Of a stretch of DNA of 64,000 nt, positions 29,091 through 39,833 are shown in pieces (position 1 is the first letter of the stretch; every line of letters starts with the position of its first letter). The DNA is from Pseudomonas sp. B21_DOA (GTDB lineage: Bacteria; Pseudomonadota; Gammaproteobacteria; Pseudomonadales; Pseudomonadaceae). A program made the translations under genes and the position numbers. The stretch is taken from assembly GCA_030544685.1 (NCBI GenBank), contig CP086683.1, positions 3,038,001-3,102,000 on the forward strand, given 5' to 3'. The notes beneath the pieces are model-generated. The model searched no databases, was not told where the DNA came from, and was given only the letters and a program-made list of their open reading frames with translations.

Positions 29091-30611
29091 ATGAAAACGC
29101 CCCATGTTTCACACCAACGGCCCGAGGACGAAAACCTCGGGGTCGGCGCGAATATGGCTTACGGCCTGCAACATGTTCTGACCATGTACGGCGGTATCGT
29201 TGCGGTGCCACTGATCATTGGCCAGGCGGCCGGTCTGTCGCCGGCGGACATTGGTCTGTTGATTGCTGCTTCATTGTTTGCGGGGGCTGGCGACACTGCT
29301 GCAAACCCTGGGTCTGCCGTTTTTGGCTGTCAGCTGCCGCTGGTTCAGGGCGTATCGTTCTCCGGCGTAGCGACCATGGTCGCGATCGTCAGCAGCGGCG
29401 GGGAGGGCGGTTTCCAATCGGTGCTGGGTGCGGTGATTGCCGCCTCGTTGATCGGCTTGCTGATCACGCCGGTGTTTTCACGCATCACCAAGTTCTTTCC
29501 GCCGCTGGTCACCGGCATTGTGATCACCACCATCGGCCTGACGCTGATGCCGGTGGCCGCACGCTGGGCGATGGGCGGCAACAGCCATGCGCCGGACTTC
29601 GGCAGCATGCAGAACATCGGTCTGGCGGCGGTCACGCTGGTGCTGGTGTTGCTGCTGAGCAAGGTTGGCAGCGCGACCATTTCTCGGCTGTCGATTCTGC
29701 TGGCCATGGTCATCGGCACGGTGCTGGCGGTGTTCCTCGGCATGGCGGATTTCTCCAGCGTCACCACCGGCCCCATGTTCGGCTTCCCGACACCGTTCCA
29801 CTTCGGCATGCCGACCTTCCATTTCGCCGCGATTCTGTCGATGTGCATTGTGGTCATGGTGACCCTGGTGGAGACCTCGGCGGACATCCTCGCCGTCGGT
29901 GAGATCATCGGCACCAAGGTCGACTCCAAGCGCTTGGGCAACGGCCTGCGCGCCGACATGCTGTCGAGCATGTTTGCGCCGATCTTCGGTTCGTTTACGC
30001 AAAGTGCTTTCGCGCAGAACGTCGGTCTGGTGGCGGTGACCGGGATCAAGAGCCGTTTCGTGGTCGCCACCGGCGGCGTGTTCCTGGTGATCCTCGGCCT
30101 GTTGCCGTTCATGGGCCGGGTGATTGCAGCGGTGCCGACGTCGGTACTTGGCGGCGCCGGGATTGTGCTGTTCGGCACCGTGGCGGCCAGCGGCATTCGC
30201 ACCTTGTCGAAGGTGGACTATCGCAACAACGTCAATCTGATCATCGTTGCCACCTCGATCGGTTTCGGCATGATCCCGATCGCCGCGCCGAACTTCTACG
30301 ATCATTTCCCGAGCTGGTTCGCGACGATTTTCCATTCGGGCATCAGTTCATCAGCGATCATGGCGATCCTGCTCAACCTGGCCTTCAACCACTTCACGAC
30401 CGGCAACTCGGATCAGCAGTCGGTGTTCGCCGCTGCGGAAGAGCGCACCCTGCGCTACCGCGATCTGGCCGCGCTGCGTGAAGGCGACTACTTCAGCGAC
30501 GGCAAGCTGCATGATTGCGATGGCAAGGAAGTGCCGGTGATCGAGCCGGATGACCACGACCATGGGCACGGCGCGCCGAAGGTGCAAGTGAAAAGCAGCG
30601 AACATGTCTGA
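29091..30611 (+). CDS. NCS2-family purine/nucleobase permease (short internally mis-framed segment)
   Basis: 506 residues, about 14 membrane helices, nucleobase:cation symporter-2 family (xanthine/urate/uracil permeases). Motifs: TM1 AYGLQHVLTMYGG with the QH pair, TM8 VETSADILAVGEIIG, TM10 signature QNVGLVAVTGIKSR. Between 29282 and 29326 the reading (GDTAANPGSAVF) does not fit the family; the alternate frame reads LATLLQTLGLPF, the expected helix. Two nearby indels (net +1 or -2 at the G-run 29282-29286, and -1 at TTTTGG 29321-29326) cancel out. Substrate (xanthine or urate more likely than uracil) is inference. Confidence 0.85.
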   Translation: MKTPHVSHQRPEDENLGVGANMAYGLQHVLTMYGGIVAVPLIIGQAAGLSPADIGLLIAASLFAGAGDTAANPGSAVFGCQLPLVQGVSFSGVATMVAIVSSGGEGGFQSVLGAVIAASLIGLLITPVFSRITKFFPPLVTGIVITTIGLTLMPVAARWAMGGNSHAPDFGSMQNIGLAAVTLVLVLLLSKVGSATISRLSILLAMVIGTVLAVFLGMADFSSVTTGPMFGFPTPFHFGMPTFHFAAILSMCIVVMVTLVETSADILAVGEIIGTKVDSKRLGNGLRADMLSSMFAPIFGSFTQSAFAQNVGLVAVTGIKSRFVVATGGVFLVILGLLPFMGRVIAAVPTSVLGGAGIVLFGTVAASGIRTLSKVDYRNNVNLIIVATSIGFGMIPIAAPNFYDHFPSWFATIFHSGISSSAIMAILLNLAFNHFTTGNSDQQSVFAAAEERTLRYRDLAALREGDYFSDGKLHDCDGKEVPVIEPDDHDHGHGAPKVQVKSSEHV

Positions 30612-30632
30612 CCGCCACTGCTGAAACAGAAA

Positions 30633-30672
30633 AGGCCGCTCTGCCCACGCAGATCGGCCTCTTAATATTTTT
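30633..30672 (+). terminator. Rho-independent terminator after the permease gene
   Basis: Stem AGGCCGCTCTGC / GCAGATCGGCCT with a 4-base loop, then a T-rich tract. Confidence 0.7.
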
Positions 30673-30686
30673 CGAGCACCCACAAA

Positions 30687-30719
30687 AAAGCCCCTGAACC
30701 TTGCGATTCAGGGGCTTTG
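30687..30719 (-). terminator. Terminator of tRNA-Asn
   Basis: A strong hairpin with stem AAAGCCCCTGAA and its complement; on the minus strand it is followed by a T-run, directly downstream of tRNA-Asn. Confidence 0.85.
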
Positions 30720-30724
30720 CTATT

Positions 30725-30800
<76 letters not shown>

Positions 30801-31019
30801 ATTGGTGCGTATGTTACTGATTCAAAAAGAGAAGTCAAGCGCGGGTTGGTAACTTTTACGATTCATCAGGACGGACGGCATTTTGTCGGCGATTGGCGGT
30901 TACCAGAAAGGCCTCAGAGGTCTACCATGGCAGCCCGGAAGTGGTCACACGCGCTGCCGGCCATTCGCCGCAAAGGTACGCGCCATGACTCAAATCACCC
31001 GTAACACCGAGGTGCTCGC

Positions 31020-31250
31020 ATGAGCACTGCACAGATCAGCCTGCCCAAAGGCATCGGCCCGCATGCCGAAAAACTCTTCGATGCAATCACTGGGGCAAGC
31101 ACCGCCGAAGAATTGAACCGCGCTGGCGGCAAGGCCGAAGGTTTCGTCCTTGGTCTTGAAAGCAGCAAGGCCATCAAGAGCCAGGTCGCCGAATCGCTGT
31201 ATGTGATTTACGACGATGCTGCCACTCAACGCTCGGCCGAGCTGACTTAA
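31020..31250 (+). CDS. Small conserved-looking protein of unknown function
   Basis: 76 residues, MSTAQISLPKGIGPHAEKLF onwards, no signal peptide or membrane helix, mixed helical character with Ala/Gly and acidic residues. I do not recognise a family. A weak purine-rich stretch (CCGAGGTG) precedes the ATG. Its TAA overlaps the stop of the converging gene at 31247 (shared TTAA). The 219-bp stretch between tRNA-Asn and this gene shows no other gene. Confidence 0.6.
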   Translation: MSTAQISLPKGIGPHAEKLFDAITGASTAEELNRAGGKAEGFVLGLESSKAIKSQVAESLYVIYDDAATQRSAELT

Positions 31251-31447
31251 CTGCCGAAGGTGATCGTGCCGAGCATGAGCTTGGCATAGGCTGCCGTCGC
31301 AGCCAGTTGCACCAGCCACAGGGCCAGGCCACCGAGGAATACCCCGGTGGCGACTTGCAGCACCAGGCTCTTTTCACGCTTGGCCGGAGCGCGCGGGATG
31401 AAATCATCCAGGTCATCACGGTCGGCGCGCAGGTTGTCGTTTTTCAT
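31247..31447 (-). CDS. Small single-pass membrane protein of unknown function
   Basis: 66 residues from ATG 31447 (AAGAGA upstream); a TTG at 31462 would add five. A charged N-terminus (KNDNLRADRDDLDDFIPR) is followed by one membrane helix (VATGVFLGGLALWLVQLAAT) and a short tail. No family recognised. Confidence 0.62.
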   Translation of the reverse strand: MKNDNLRADRDDLDDFIPRAPAKREKSLVLQVATGVFLGGLALWLVQLAATAAYAKLMLGTITFGS

Positions 31448-31485
31448 ATGGGTTCTCTTCAAAAATCTCGGGTGTACACAAAACC

Positions 31486-31586
31486 GGTAGGAGCTGCGGA
31501 ACGCTGCGATCTTTTGATCTTGATCTTAAAACAAGATCAAAAGATCGCAGCCTCGTTTCACTCGTCAGCTCCTACCAGCTCCTACC
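31486..31586. repeat. Long intergenic inverted repeat (TAGGAGCTG family)
   Basis: Arms beginning GGTAGGAGCTGC and ending GCAGCTCCTACC-like, with a central perfect arm AAGATCAAAAGATCGCAG and its complement around AAAAC. The end half-site CAGCTCCTACC is duplicated. Related to the outer arms at 24737-24858. Confidence 0.8.
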
Positions 31587-31636
31587 GTTCAGAATTGTGT
31601 GCAGTCTAGAGTTGCAAGGCGTTTTCTGAGACAAAT

Positions 31637-31670
31637 AAAAACGGGAAGCCGTTCAAGGCTTCCCGTTTTT
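31637..31670 (-). terminator. Terminator of tyrB
   Basis: Perfect stem AAAAACGGGAAGCC / GGCTTCCCGTTTTT with a 6-base loop, 16 bases after the tyrB stop; symmetric, so it could act both ways. Confidence 0.9.
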
Positions 31671-31685
31671 CATCACGCGGCGAAA

Positions 31686-32882
31686 TCAGATGACCTGAAC
31701 GATCGCGTCCGTCACAGCCTTGATGTTGCTCTGGTTCAGCGCCGCCACGCAAATGCGACCCGTGTCCAGAGCGTAGATGCCGAATTCGTTACGCAGGCGA
31801 TGCACTTGTTCAGTGGTCAGGCCGGAGTAGGAGAACATCCCGCGCTGACGACCGACGAAGCTGAAGTCGCGGCCTGGGGCTTTTTCCGCCAGCAGGGCCA
31901 CCATCTGCTCGCGCATGCCGCGAATGCGCAGGCGCATTTCGGCCAGCTCGGCTTCCCACTGCGCGCGCAGTTCCGGGCTGTTCAGCACCGCAGCAACAAT
32001 GCTGGCGCCGTGGGTCGGTGGGTTGGAGTAGTTGGTGCGGATCACGCGTTTGACCTGCGACAGCACGCGCGCGCTTTCTTCTTTCGATTCGCTGATGATC
32101 GACAGCGCGCCAACGCGTTCGCCGTACAGCGAGAACGACTTGGAGAACGAGCTCGAGACGAAAAAGGTCAGGCCGGATTCAGCGAACAGGCGCACAGCGG
32201 CGGCGTCTTCATCGATGCCATCGCCGAAACCCTGATAAGCCATGTCGAGGAACGGCACGTGACCTTTGGCCTTGACCATTTCCAGCACCTTGTTCCAGTC
32301 CGCCGGGGTCAGGTCGACGCCGGTCGGGTTGTGGCAGCAAGCGTGCAGGATAACGATCGAGCCGTCCGGCAGGGCGTTGAGGTCGTCGAGCATGCCGGCA
32401 CGGTTCACGTCGTGGGTGGCAGCGTCGTAGTAACGGTAGTTCTGCACCGGGAACCCGGCGGTTTCGAACAGTGCACGGTGGTTTTCCCAGCTCGGATCGC
32501 TGATCGCCACGACGGCGTTCGGCAGCAGTTGCTTGAGGAAGTCGGCACCGATTTTCAGTGCGCCAGTGCCGCCGACGGCCTGAGTGGTGATGACGCGACC
32601 GGCGCTGATCAGCGGCGAGTCGTTGCCGAACAGCAGCTTCTGCACAGCCTGGTCGTAGGCAGCGATGCCATCGATTGGCAGGTAACCGCGCGAAGCGTGT
32701 TGCGCGACGCGAATCGTCTCGGCTTCGATCACTGCGCGCAGCAGTGGAATTCGCCCCTCTTCGTTGCAGTAGACGCCCACACCCAGGTTGACCTTGGTGG
32801 TCCGGGTATCGGCGTTGAATGCTTCGTTGAGACCCAGGATTGGATCGCGGGGTGCCATTTCGACAGCGGAGAACAGGCTCAT
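31686..32882 (-). CDS. tyrB: Aromatic amino acid aminotransferase
   Basis: 398-residue class I PLP aminotransferase of the aspartate/aromatic subgroup, catalysing the last transamination to Tyr and Phe. Typical start MSLFSAVEMAPRDPILGLNE; substrate-binding TKVNLGVGVY; HNPTG motif ACCHNPTGVDLT; PLP lysine at about residue 246 in SSSFSKSFSLYGERVG; Arg for the substrate carboxylate near the C-terminus (DTGRICVAALN). Divergent from uvrB, an arrangement seen in other Pseudomonas. No frameshift. Confidence 0.93.
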   Translation of the reverse strand: MSLFSAVEMAPRDPILGLNEAFNADTRTTKVNLGVGVYCNEEGRIPLLRAVIEAETIRVAQHASRGYLPIDGIAAYDQAVQKLLFGNDSPLISAGRVITTQAVGGTGALKIGADFLKQLLPNAVVAISDPSWENHRALFETAGFPVQNYRYYDAATHDVNRAGMLDDLNALPDGSIVILHACCHNPTGVDLTPADWNKVLEMVKAKGHVPFLDMAYQGFGDGIDEDAAAVRLFAESGLTFFVSSSFSKSFSLYGERVGALSIISESKEESARVLSQVKRVIRTNYSNPPTHGASIVAAVLNSPELRAQWEAELAEMRLRIRGMREQMVALLAEKAPGRDFSFVGRQRGMFSYSGLTTEQVHRLRNEFGIYALDTGRICVAALNQSNIKAVTDAIVQVI

Positions 32883-33219
32883 TATTACGGCGGCTCTGAA
32901 TGGAGAGTGGAGGGACGTGTAGCGCTCCAGCCGAATGCACTAGAGCGGTGCACAAACGGGGAGCTAGTATAGAGGCCATCACCGCGCAATGGCGACAGGC
33001 GAATCGGCTTTTGCGGTAAGTTTTTCCGATTATTTCTTGACCGTTAGTCGATTGACTTTGTCAGAGTCTTTACCGGATGTAGGACGTTTGCCTTGAAAGC
33101 CCGGGCAATCGCCACCACATTAAGCACAATCCAGATTTTTCTTGCGCGACATCGGTCGTTTGCGGTCGTCCTCGCGGTGCTCCGTCTGACTCGGAAATGC
33201 CGCGATTCCAGAGGTGTGT
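32883..33219. other. Divergent intergenic region tyrB/uvrB
   Basis: 337 bases that must hold both promoters. I see two TTGAC hexamers (33037 and 33052) toward uvrB but no convincing -10 partner, and no clear LexA box. No supported gene. Confidence 0.5.
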
Positions 33220-35235
<2,016 letters not shown>

Positions 35236-35247
35236 GGGATCGTTCCT

Positions 35248-35271
35248 TGTGGGAGCGAGCCTGCTCGGGAA
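35248..35271. repeat. REP element (single, diverged)
   Basis: TGTGGGAGCGAGCCTGCTCG followed by GGAA where GCGA is usual; between uvrB and gltX. Confidence 0.75.
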
Positions 35272-35398
35272 TGGCCTTCACACAATCGGAAGGCCTTAGG
35301 GTATCTGGCTTAAATACCTGCCCGCTGGAGCGGGGCGGGTGTCGCCTGTTACCATTCGCCGCTTGATTGTTCTGCTCTTCATTTTTTCGAGACAAGCC

Positions 35399-36880
35399 AT
35401 GACCACCGTCCGCACTCGCATCGCGCCATCGCCTACCGGGGACCCCCACGTAGGTACCGCTTACATCGCATTGTTCAACTACTGCTTTGCCAAGCAGCAC
35501 GGCGGTGAGTTCATCCTGCGCATCGAAGACACCGATCAGTTGCGTTCGACCCGCGAGTCCGAACAGCAGATCTTCGACGCCCTGCGCTGGCTCGGTATCG
35601 ACTGGAGCGAAGGCCCGGACGTCGGCGGCCCGCACGGCCCATACCGGCAGAGCGAGCGCGGCGATATCTATCAGAAGTACTGCCAGCAACTGGTCGACAT
35701 GGGCCATGCGTTCCCGTGCTTCTGCACCGCTGAAGAACTCGATCAGATGCGCGCCGAGCAAATGGCTCGCGGCGAAACCCCGCGCTACGACGGCCGCGCA
35801 CTGTTGCTGTCGAAGGAAGAAGTCGCGGCGCGCCTGGCTGCTGGCGAACCGCACGTGATTCGCATGAAGGTGCCGAGCGAAGGCGTCTGCGTGGTGCCGG
35901 ACATGCTGCGTGGCGACGTCGAGATCCCGTGGGATCGCATGGACATGCAAGTGCTGATGAAGACCGACGGCCTGCCGACGTACTTCCTCGCCAACGTGGT
36001 CGACGATCACCTGATGGGCATCACCCACGTGCTGCGTGGCGAAGAGTGGCTGCCATCGGCCCCGAAACTGATCTTGCTCTACGAATACTTCGGCTGGGAA
36101 CAACCAGAGCTGTGCTACATGCCGCTGCTGCGCAACCCGGACAAGAGCAAGCTGTCCAAGCGCAAGAACCCGACCTCGGTGACGTTCTACGAGCGCATGG
36201 GCTTCATGCCGGAAGCGATGCTCAACTACCTCGGGCGCATGGGCTGGTCGATGCCGGACGAGCGCGAGAAGTTCTCGCTGCAGGAAATGGTCGACAATTT
36301 TGACCTCAAGCGGGTGTCCCTCGGCGGGCCGATCTTCGACATCGAGAAGCTGTCGTGGCTCAACGGCCAGTGGCTGCGCGACCTGCCTGTGGAAGAATTC
36401 GCTGCGCGGGTGCAGAAGTGGGCGTTCAATCCCGAGTACATGATGAAGATCGCGCCGCACGTGCAGGGCCGGGTTGAAACCTTCAGCCAGGTCGCACCGC
36501 TGGCGGGGTTCTTCTTTGCCGGCGGCGTGAGTCCGGATGCCAAGCTGTTCGAGTCGAAAAAACTCTCCGGCGATCAGGTTCGTCAGTTGATGCAGTTGAT
36601 CCTGTGGAAGCTGGAAAGCCTGCGTCAGTGGGAGAAGGACAGCATCACCGCGACGATCCAGGCGGTAGTCGAATCGCTCGAATTGAAACTGCGCGATGCG
36701 ATGCCGCTGATGTTTGCTGCGATCACCGGGCAGGCGAGTTCGGTGTCGGTGCTCGATGCGATGGAAATCCTCGGCCCGGACCTGACCCGTTTCCGCTTGC
36801 GACAGGCGATTGACCTGCTGGGTGGCGTGTCGAAGAAAGAAAACAAAGAGTGGGAAAAGCTCTTGGGCGCCATCGCCTGA
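35399..36880 (+). CDS. gltX: Glutamyl-tRNA synthetase
   Basis: 493-residue class I aminoacyl-tRNA synthetase charging tRNA-Glu. HIGH-type motif in [20 protein letters not shown] motif as [16 protein letters not shown] for glutamate recognition; C-terminal anticodon-binding domain. Two tRNA-Glu genes follow within 1 kb. Start ATG 35399 by family alignment. No frameshift. Confidence 0.97.
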   Translation: MTTVRTRIAPSPTGDPHVGTAYIALFNYCFAKQHGGEFILRIEDTDQLRSTRESEQQIFDALRWLGIDWSEGPDVGGPHGPYRQSERGDIYQKYCQQLVDMGHAFPCFCTAEELDQMRAEQMARGETPRYDGRALLLSKEEVAARLAAGEPHVIRMKVPSEGVCVVPDMLRGDVEIPWDRMDMQVLMKTDGLPTYFLANVVDDHLMGITHVLRGEEWLPSAPKLILLYEYFGWEQPELCYMPLLRNPDKSKLSKRKNPTSVTFYERMGFMPEAMLNYLGRMGWSMPDEREKFSLQEMVDNFDLKRVSLGGPIFDIEKLSWLNGQWLRDLPVEEFAARVQKWAFNPEYMMKIAPHVQGRVETFSQVAPLAGFFFAGGVSPDAKLFESKKLSGDQVRQLMQLILWKLESLRQWEKDSITATIQAVVESLELKLRDAMPLMFAAITGQASSVSVLDAMEILGPDLTRFRLRQAIDLLGGVSKKENKEWEKLLGAIA

Positions 36881-36897
36881 TTGCTTTTGCTTCTTTG

Positions 36898-36940
36898 CAG
36901 GACTGCCGAAGGCTGCGATCTTTTGATCCTGCCTTCGGCG
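36898..36940. repeat. Partial copy of the TAGGAGCTG repeat family
   Basis: ACTGCCGAAGGCTGCGATCT followed by a truncated return arm (TGCCTTCGGCG); a shortened relative of 24737-24858. Confidence 0.6.
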
Positions 36941-37017
36941 TTTCTCCCGAATTTACGGGGAGGGCGGTAAGTGATTGTTATCCCGGCAAAAAATTTTGAA
37001 ATTTTTCAAAAATAAGT

Positions 37018-37046
37018 TTGACAGGCTTTCGATACGCCCTTAAGAT
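37018..37046 (+). promoter_or_regulatory. Sigma-70 promoter of the tRNA cluster
   Basis: TTGACA, 17-base spacer, TAAGAT, then a GC-rich discriminator (TCGCCCCG) before tRNA-Ala. Upstream is an A/T tract resembling an UP element. The discriminator suggests stringent control (inference). Confidence 0.85.
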
Positions 37047-37067
37047 TCGCCCCGTCCTCAGCGATGA

Positions 37068-37143
<76 letters not shown>

Positions 37144-37222
37144 ATTTACACTTCGAGGTCTGGCCACACCGGCCTTGAAGCGATCAACACTCAGCGTTGA
37201 TCAGTTGTATAGAAGGGTTTGC

Positions 37223-37298
37223 GTCCCCTTCGTCTAGTGGCCTAGGACACCGCCCTTTCACGGCGGTAACAGGGGTTCGAGTCCCCTAGGGGACGCCA
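37223..37298 (+). tRNA. tRNA-Glu (UUC), copy 1
   Basis: 76 bases with CCA. Acceptor GTCCCCT/AGGGGAC, anticodon loop CTTTCAC (UUC), T-loop TTCGAGT. Confidence 0.97.
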
Positions 37299-37351
37299 GT
37301 TTTACAGAAGTGATGTTGCAAGAGATCACTCCGCCGCGAGGCGAAAAATCC

Positions 37352-37427
37352 GGGGCTATAGCTCAGCTGGGAGAGCGCCTGCATGGCATGCAGGAGGTCA
37401 GCGGTTCGATCCCGCTTAGCTCCACCA
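37352..37427 (+). tRNA. tRNA-Ala (GGC), copy 2
   Basis: 76 bases with CCA; same acceptor stem and GGC anticodon as copy 1, with C-G pairs in place of T-A in the anticodon stem and a shifted T-stem sequence. Confidence 0.96.
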
Positions 37428-37507
37428 ATTTTACAGTTCAAGGTCTGGCCACACCGGCCTTGAATCGATCAGCTCTCAGCACTGATCAGTTGTATAGAAG
37501 GGTTTGT

Positions 37508-37583
37508 GTCCCCTTCGTCTAGTGGCCTAGGACACCGCCCTTTCACGGCGGTAACAGGGGTTCGAGTCCCCTAGGGGACGCCA
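37508..37583 (+). tRNA. tRNA-Glu (UUC), copy 2
   Basis: Sequence identical to copy 1 (37223-37298). Confidence 0.97.
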
Positions 37584-37610
37584 CGATTACCCGCTCTGCG
37601 GGATTTTATA

Positions 37611-37641
37611 AGGGTCATTCAATTATTGAATGGCCCTTTTG
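37611..37641 (+). terminator. Terminator of the tRNA cluster
   Basis: Stem AGGGTCATTCAA / TTGAATGGCCCT followed by TTTTG, 28 bases past the last tRNA. Confidence 0.8.
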
Positions 37642-37717
37642 TTTGTCTGGCGTTTGGCCAATTCTCCATTTTCCTTACACTGTGCTTCAGACCAGCGGTC
37701 ATATTCATGACTTGCGT

Positions 37718-37754
37718 AATATTATTATGCGAATAATATTCTAGTCGTAATATT
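37718..37754 (+). promoter_or_regulatory. Candidate TetR operator
   Basis: Perfect inverted repeat AATATTATT-N5-AATAATATT (37718-37740) followed by a third half-site GTAATATTC, directly before the TetR start. Autoregulation is the usual arrangement. Confidence 0.6.
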
Positions 37755-37765
37755 CGGAGGCAACG

Positions 37766-38305
37766 ATGAACGATAAAAAAGCTCAAACCCGCGAACGCAT
37801 CCTCAAGGCTGCCAGCGCTGCACTGATTCAGCGCGGCCCGGCAGATCCGAGCGTGGGCGAAGTGATGGGCGCAGCCGGCCTGACCGTCGGCGGCTTCTAC
37901 GCACACTTCGAAAGCAAGGACGCGATGATGCTCGAAGCGTTCAAGCAACTGCTGGGCCGCCGTCGCGACTTGATTGCCGACATGGATGCCGATCTGACCG
38001 GCGAAGAGCGTCGCGCCTTGGTGGCTGCGTTTTACCTGTCGCGCAAGCACCGGGATTCCAGCGACGCGGCGTGCCCGATTCCGGCTTCGATTGGTGAATT
38101 GGGGCGTTTGCCGGAGTCGTTTCGCATCGCGCTGAACGAGCATCTGGAGCTGATGGTCGCGCAACTGGCGGCCAGCCCGGAAGACACCGACAAGGCTCTG
38201 GCCGACGTCGCGCTGATGGTGGGCGGTCTGGCGCTGGCAAGAGCGCTGGGCCCGGGAGAGTTATCCGATCGACTGCTGCGCGCTGCCAAGTCGGCGGTGC
38301 GTTGA
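37766..38305 (+). CDS. TetR/AcrR-family transcriptional regulator
   Basis: 179 residues. N-terminal helix-turn-helix: TRERILKAASAALIQRG, then VGEVMGAAGLTVGGFYAHFE, the TetR recognition-helix signature. The C-terminal ligand domain resembles the group regulating small redox or hydrolase genes. ATG has GGAGG upstream. The alpha/beta hydrolase starts 30 bases later, so the two are likely co-transcribed and the hydrolase is a probable target. Confidence 0.9.
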   Translation: MNDKKAQTRERILKAASAALIQRGPADPSVGEVMGAAGLTVGGFYAHFESKDAMMLEAFKQLLGRRRDLIADMDADLTGEERRALVAAFYLSRKHRDSSDAACPIPASIGELGRLPESFRIALNEHLELMVAQLAASPEDTDKALADVALMVGGLALARALGPGELSDRLLRAAKSAVR

Positions 38306-38335
38306 CCTGAAGGCAGCAAGCCTGAGGAGAGAGCG

Positions 38336-39169
38336 ATGAACGCGTTGAAGTGGGTTCGTGGCGTTAACGGTACCTTGGGCTGGTTTGCACCGAAGCTGGT
38401 GGCAAGCAAAATGCGTCTGGCGTTCATGACGCCCCGCGCGCTACCGCTGCGGGATTGGGAGCTGCCGCTGTTGGCCAGCTCCGAACGCATCACGTTGCGC
38501 TTCGGCCTGTCGGCGCTGCGCTGGGGCCAAGGCCCTACGGTGCTGCTGATGCATGGTTGGGAAGGGCGGCCAACGCAATTCGCTTCGCTGATCCATGCGC
38601 TGGTCGATGCCGGTTATACAGTCGTCGCACTCGACGGCCCGGCCCATGGTCGCTCCCCTGGGCGCGAAGCCAATGTGGTGCTGTTCGCTCGCGCCATGCT
38701 TGAAGCCGCTGCCGAATTGCCGCCGCTGCAAGCCGTTATCGGACACTCCATGGGCGGCGCCAGCGCGATGCTCGCCGTGCAATTGGGGCTACGCACTGAA
38801 ACCCTGGTCAGCATCGCCGCTCCGTCGAGGATTCTCGGCGTACTGCGCGGATTCGCGCGCATGGTCGGCATGCCGCCGCGCGCGCGCTCGGCGTTCATTC
38901 GTCAAGTCGAGCAGGACGTCGGCATGCGCGCCGCGACGCTTGACGTTGCCCACTATCAACTGGATATGCCCGGCCTGATCGTGCATGCCGAGGACGACAA
39001 TTTCGTCTCGGTAAAGGAATCGCAATTGATTCACGAAGCCTGGTTCGACAGTCGCCTGCTGCGCCTGGAAAGCGGCGGCCATCAACGCGTGCTGGCCGAC
39101 CCTCGAGTGATTGATGGTGTGTTATCACTGCTTGCCGGTCGCAGCCTTCAGGCGCGCCAATCGGCCTGA
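38336..39169 (+). CDS. Alpha/beta-fold hydrolase
   Basis: 277 residues. Oxyanion region LLMHGWEG, nucleophile elbow GHSMGGAS (Ser), acid in HAEDDNFVS and His in SGGHQRVLAD give a complete triad. Cytoplasmic, no signal peptide. Substrate unknown. Preceded by GAGGAGAG and placed directly after a TetR gene. Confidence 0.87.
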   Translation: MNALKWVRGVNGTLGWFAPKLVASKMRLAFMTPRALPLRDWELPLLASSERITLRFGLSALRWGQGPTVLLMHGWEGRPTQFASLIHALVDAGYTVVALDGPAHGRSPGREANVVLFARAMLEAAAELPPLQAVIGHSMGGASAMLAVQLGLRTETLVSIAAPSRILGVLRGFARMVGMPPRARSAFIRQVEQDVGMRAATLDVAHYQLDMPGLIVHAEDDNFVSVKESQLIHEAWFDSRLLRLESGGHQRVLADPRVIDGVLSLLAGRSLQARQSA

Positions 39170-39215
39170 GCTCCGTTACACTGCCCCGGTTGAAAACTTT
39201 GACCGGGAGTGGGGC

Positions 39216-39659
39216 ATGGGCTGGGATCGGGCAACGCCGTTTACCATTGATCTGCAAGTAGGCACCGAAGACATCGACGGGCTCGGGCACGCCAACAACG
39301 CGGTGTACGTGACCTGGCTCGAGCGCTGCGCCTGGCGCCACTCGCAGCGCCTCGGCCTGGACCTGGTCGAGTATCGGCGGCTGGATCGGGCGATGGCTGT
39401 CGTCCGCCACGAAATCGATTACCTGGCCGCCGCCTATGAAGGTGATGAATTGCAACTGGCGACCTGGATCGTCGACTGGGACCAGCGCCTGAAAATGACT
39501 CGACATTTCCAACTCAAACGCCCCAGCGACAACGCCACCCTGTTGCGCGCGCAGACCACGTTTGTCTGCATCGAGCTGTCGACCGGCAAGCCCAAGCGCA
39601 TGCCCGCTGAATTTATCGAAGGCTATGGCCCGGCGATCCATATTGCAGAGGCGATGTAA
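39216..39659 (+). CDS. Acyl-CoA thioesterase, hotdog fold (4HBT/YbgC type)
   Basis: 147 residues. Motif EDIDGLGHANNAVYVTWLER is the YbgC-like active-site region, followed by RHEIDYLAAAYEGDELQLAT and the conserved C-terminal strand. Hydrolyses acyl-CoA thioesters; chain-length preference cannot be read. Start ATG 39216 after GGGAGTGGGG. Confidence 0.86.
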   Translation: MGWDRATPFTIDLQVGTEDIDGLGHANNAVYVTWLERCAWRHSQRLGLDLVEYRRLDRAMAVVRHEIDYLAAAYEGDELQLATWIVDWDQRLKMTRHFQLKRPSDNATLLRAQTTFVCIELSTGKPKRMPAEFIEGYGPAIHIAEAM

Positions 39660-39667
39660 ATCTCACC

Positions 39668-39758
39668 CTGTGGGAGCGAGCCTGCTCGCGAAAGCGTTAG
39701 GTCAGTCACGCATGCATGAGCTGACAGACCGTCTTCGCGAGCAGGCTCGCTCCCACAG
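39668..39758. repeat. REP doublet (inverted pair)
   Basis: Two inverted REP copies about 40 bases apart, enclosing a small inner palindrome (CATGCATG region), before dusC. Confidence 0.88.
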
Positions 39759-39833
39759 AGATATGTGTTGTCCTGCGGTTTTACGCGATATCCAGTAAAC
39801 TGCCGCACGTTTTTCTCCAAGTAGTGTTTCCCC

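Noticed and set aside
32883..33219. LexA (SOS) box before uvrB
   Set aside because: No CTG-N10-CAG site with an AT-rich centre was found in this gap.
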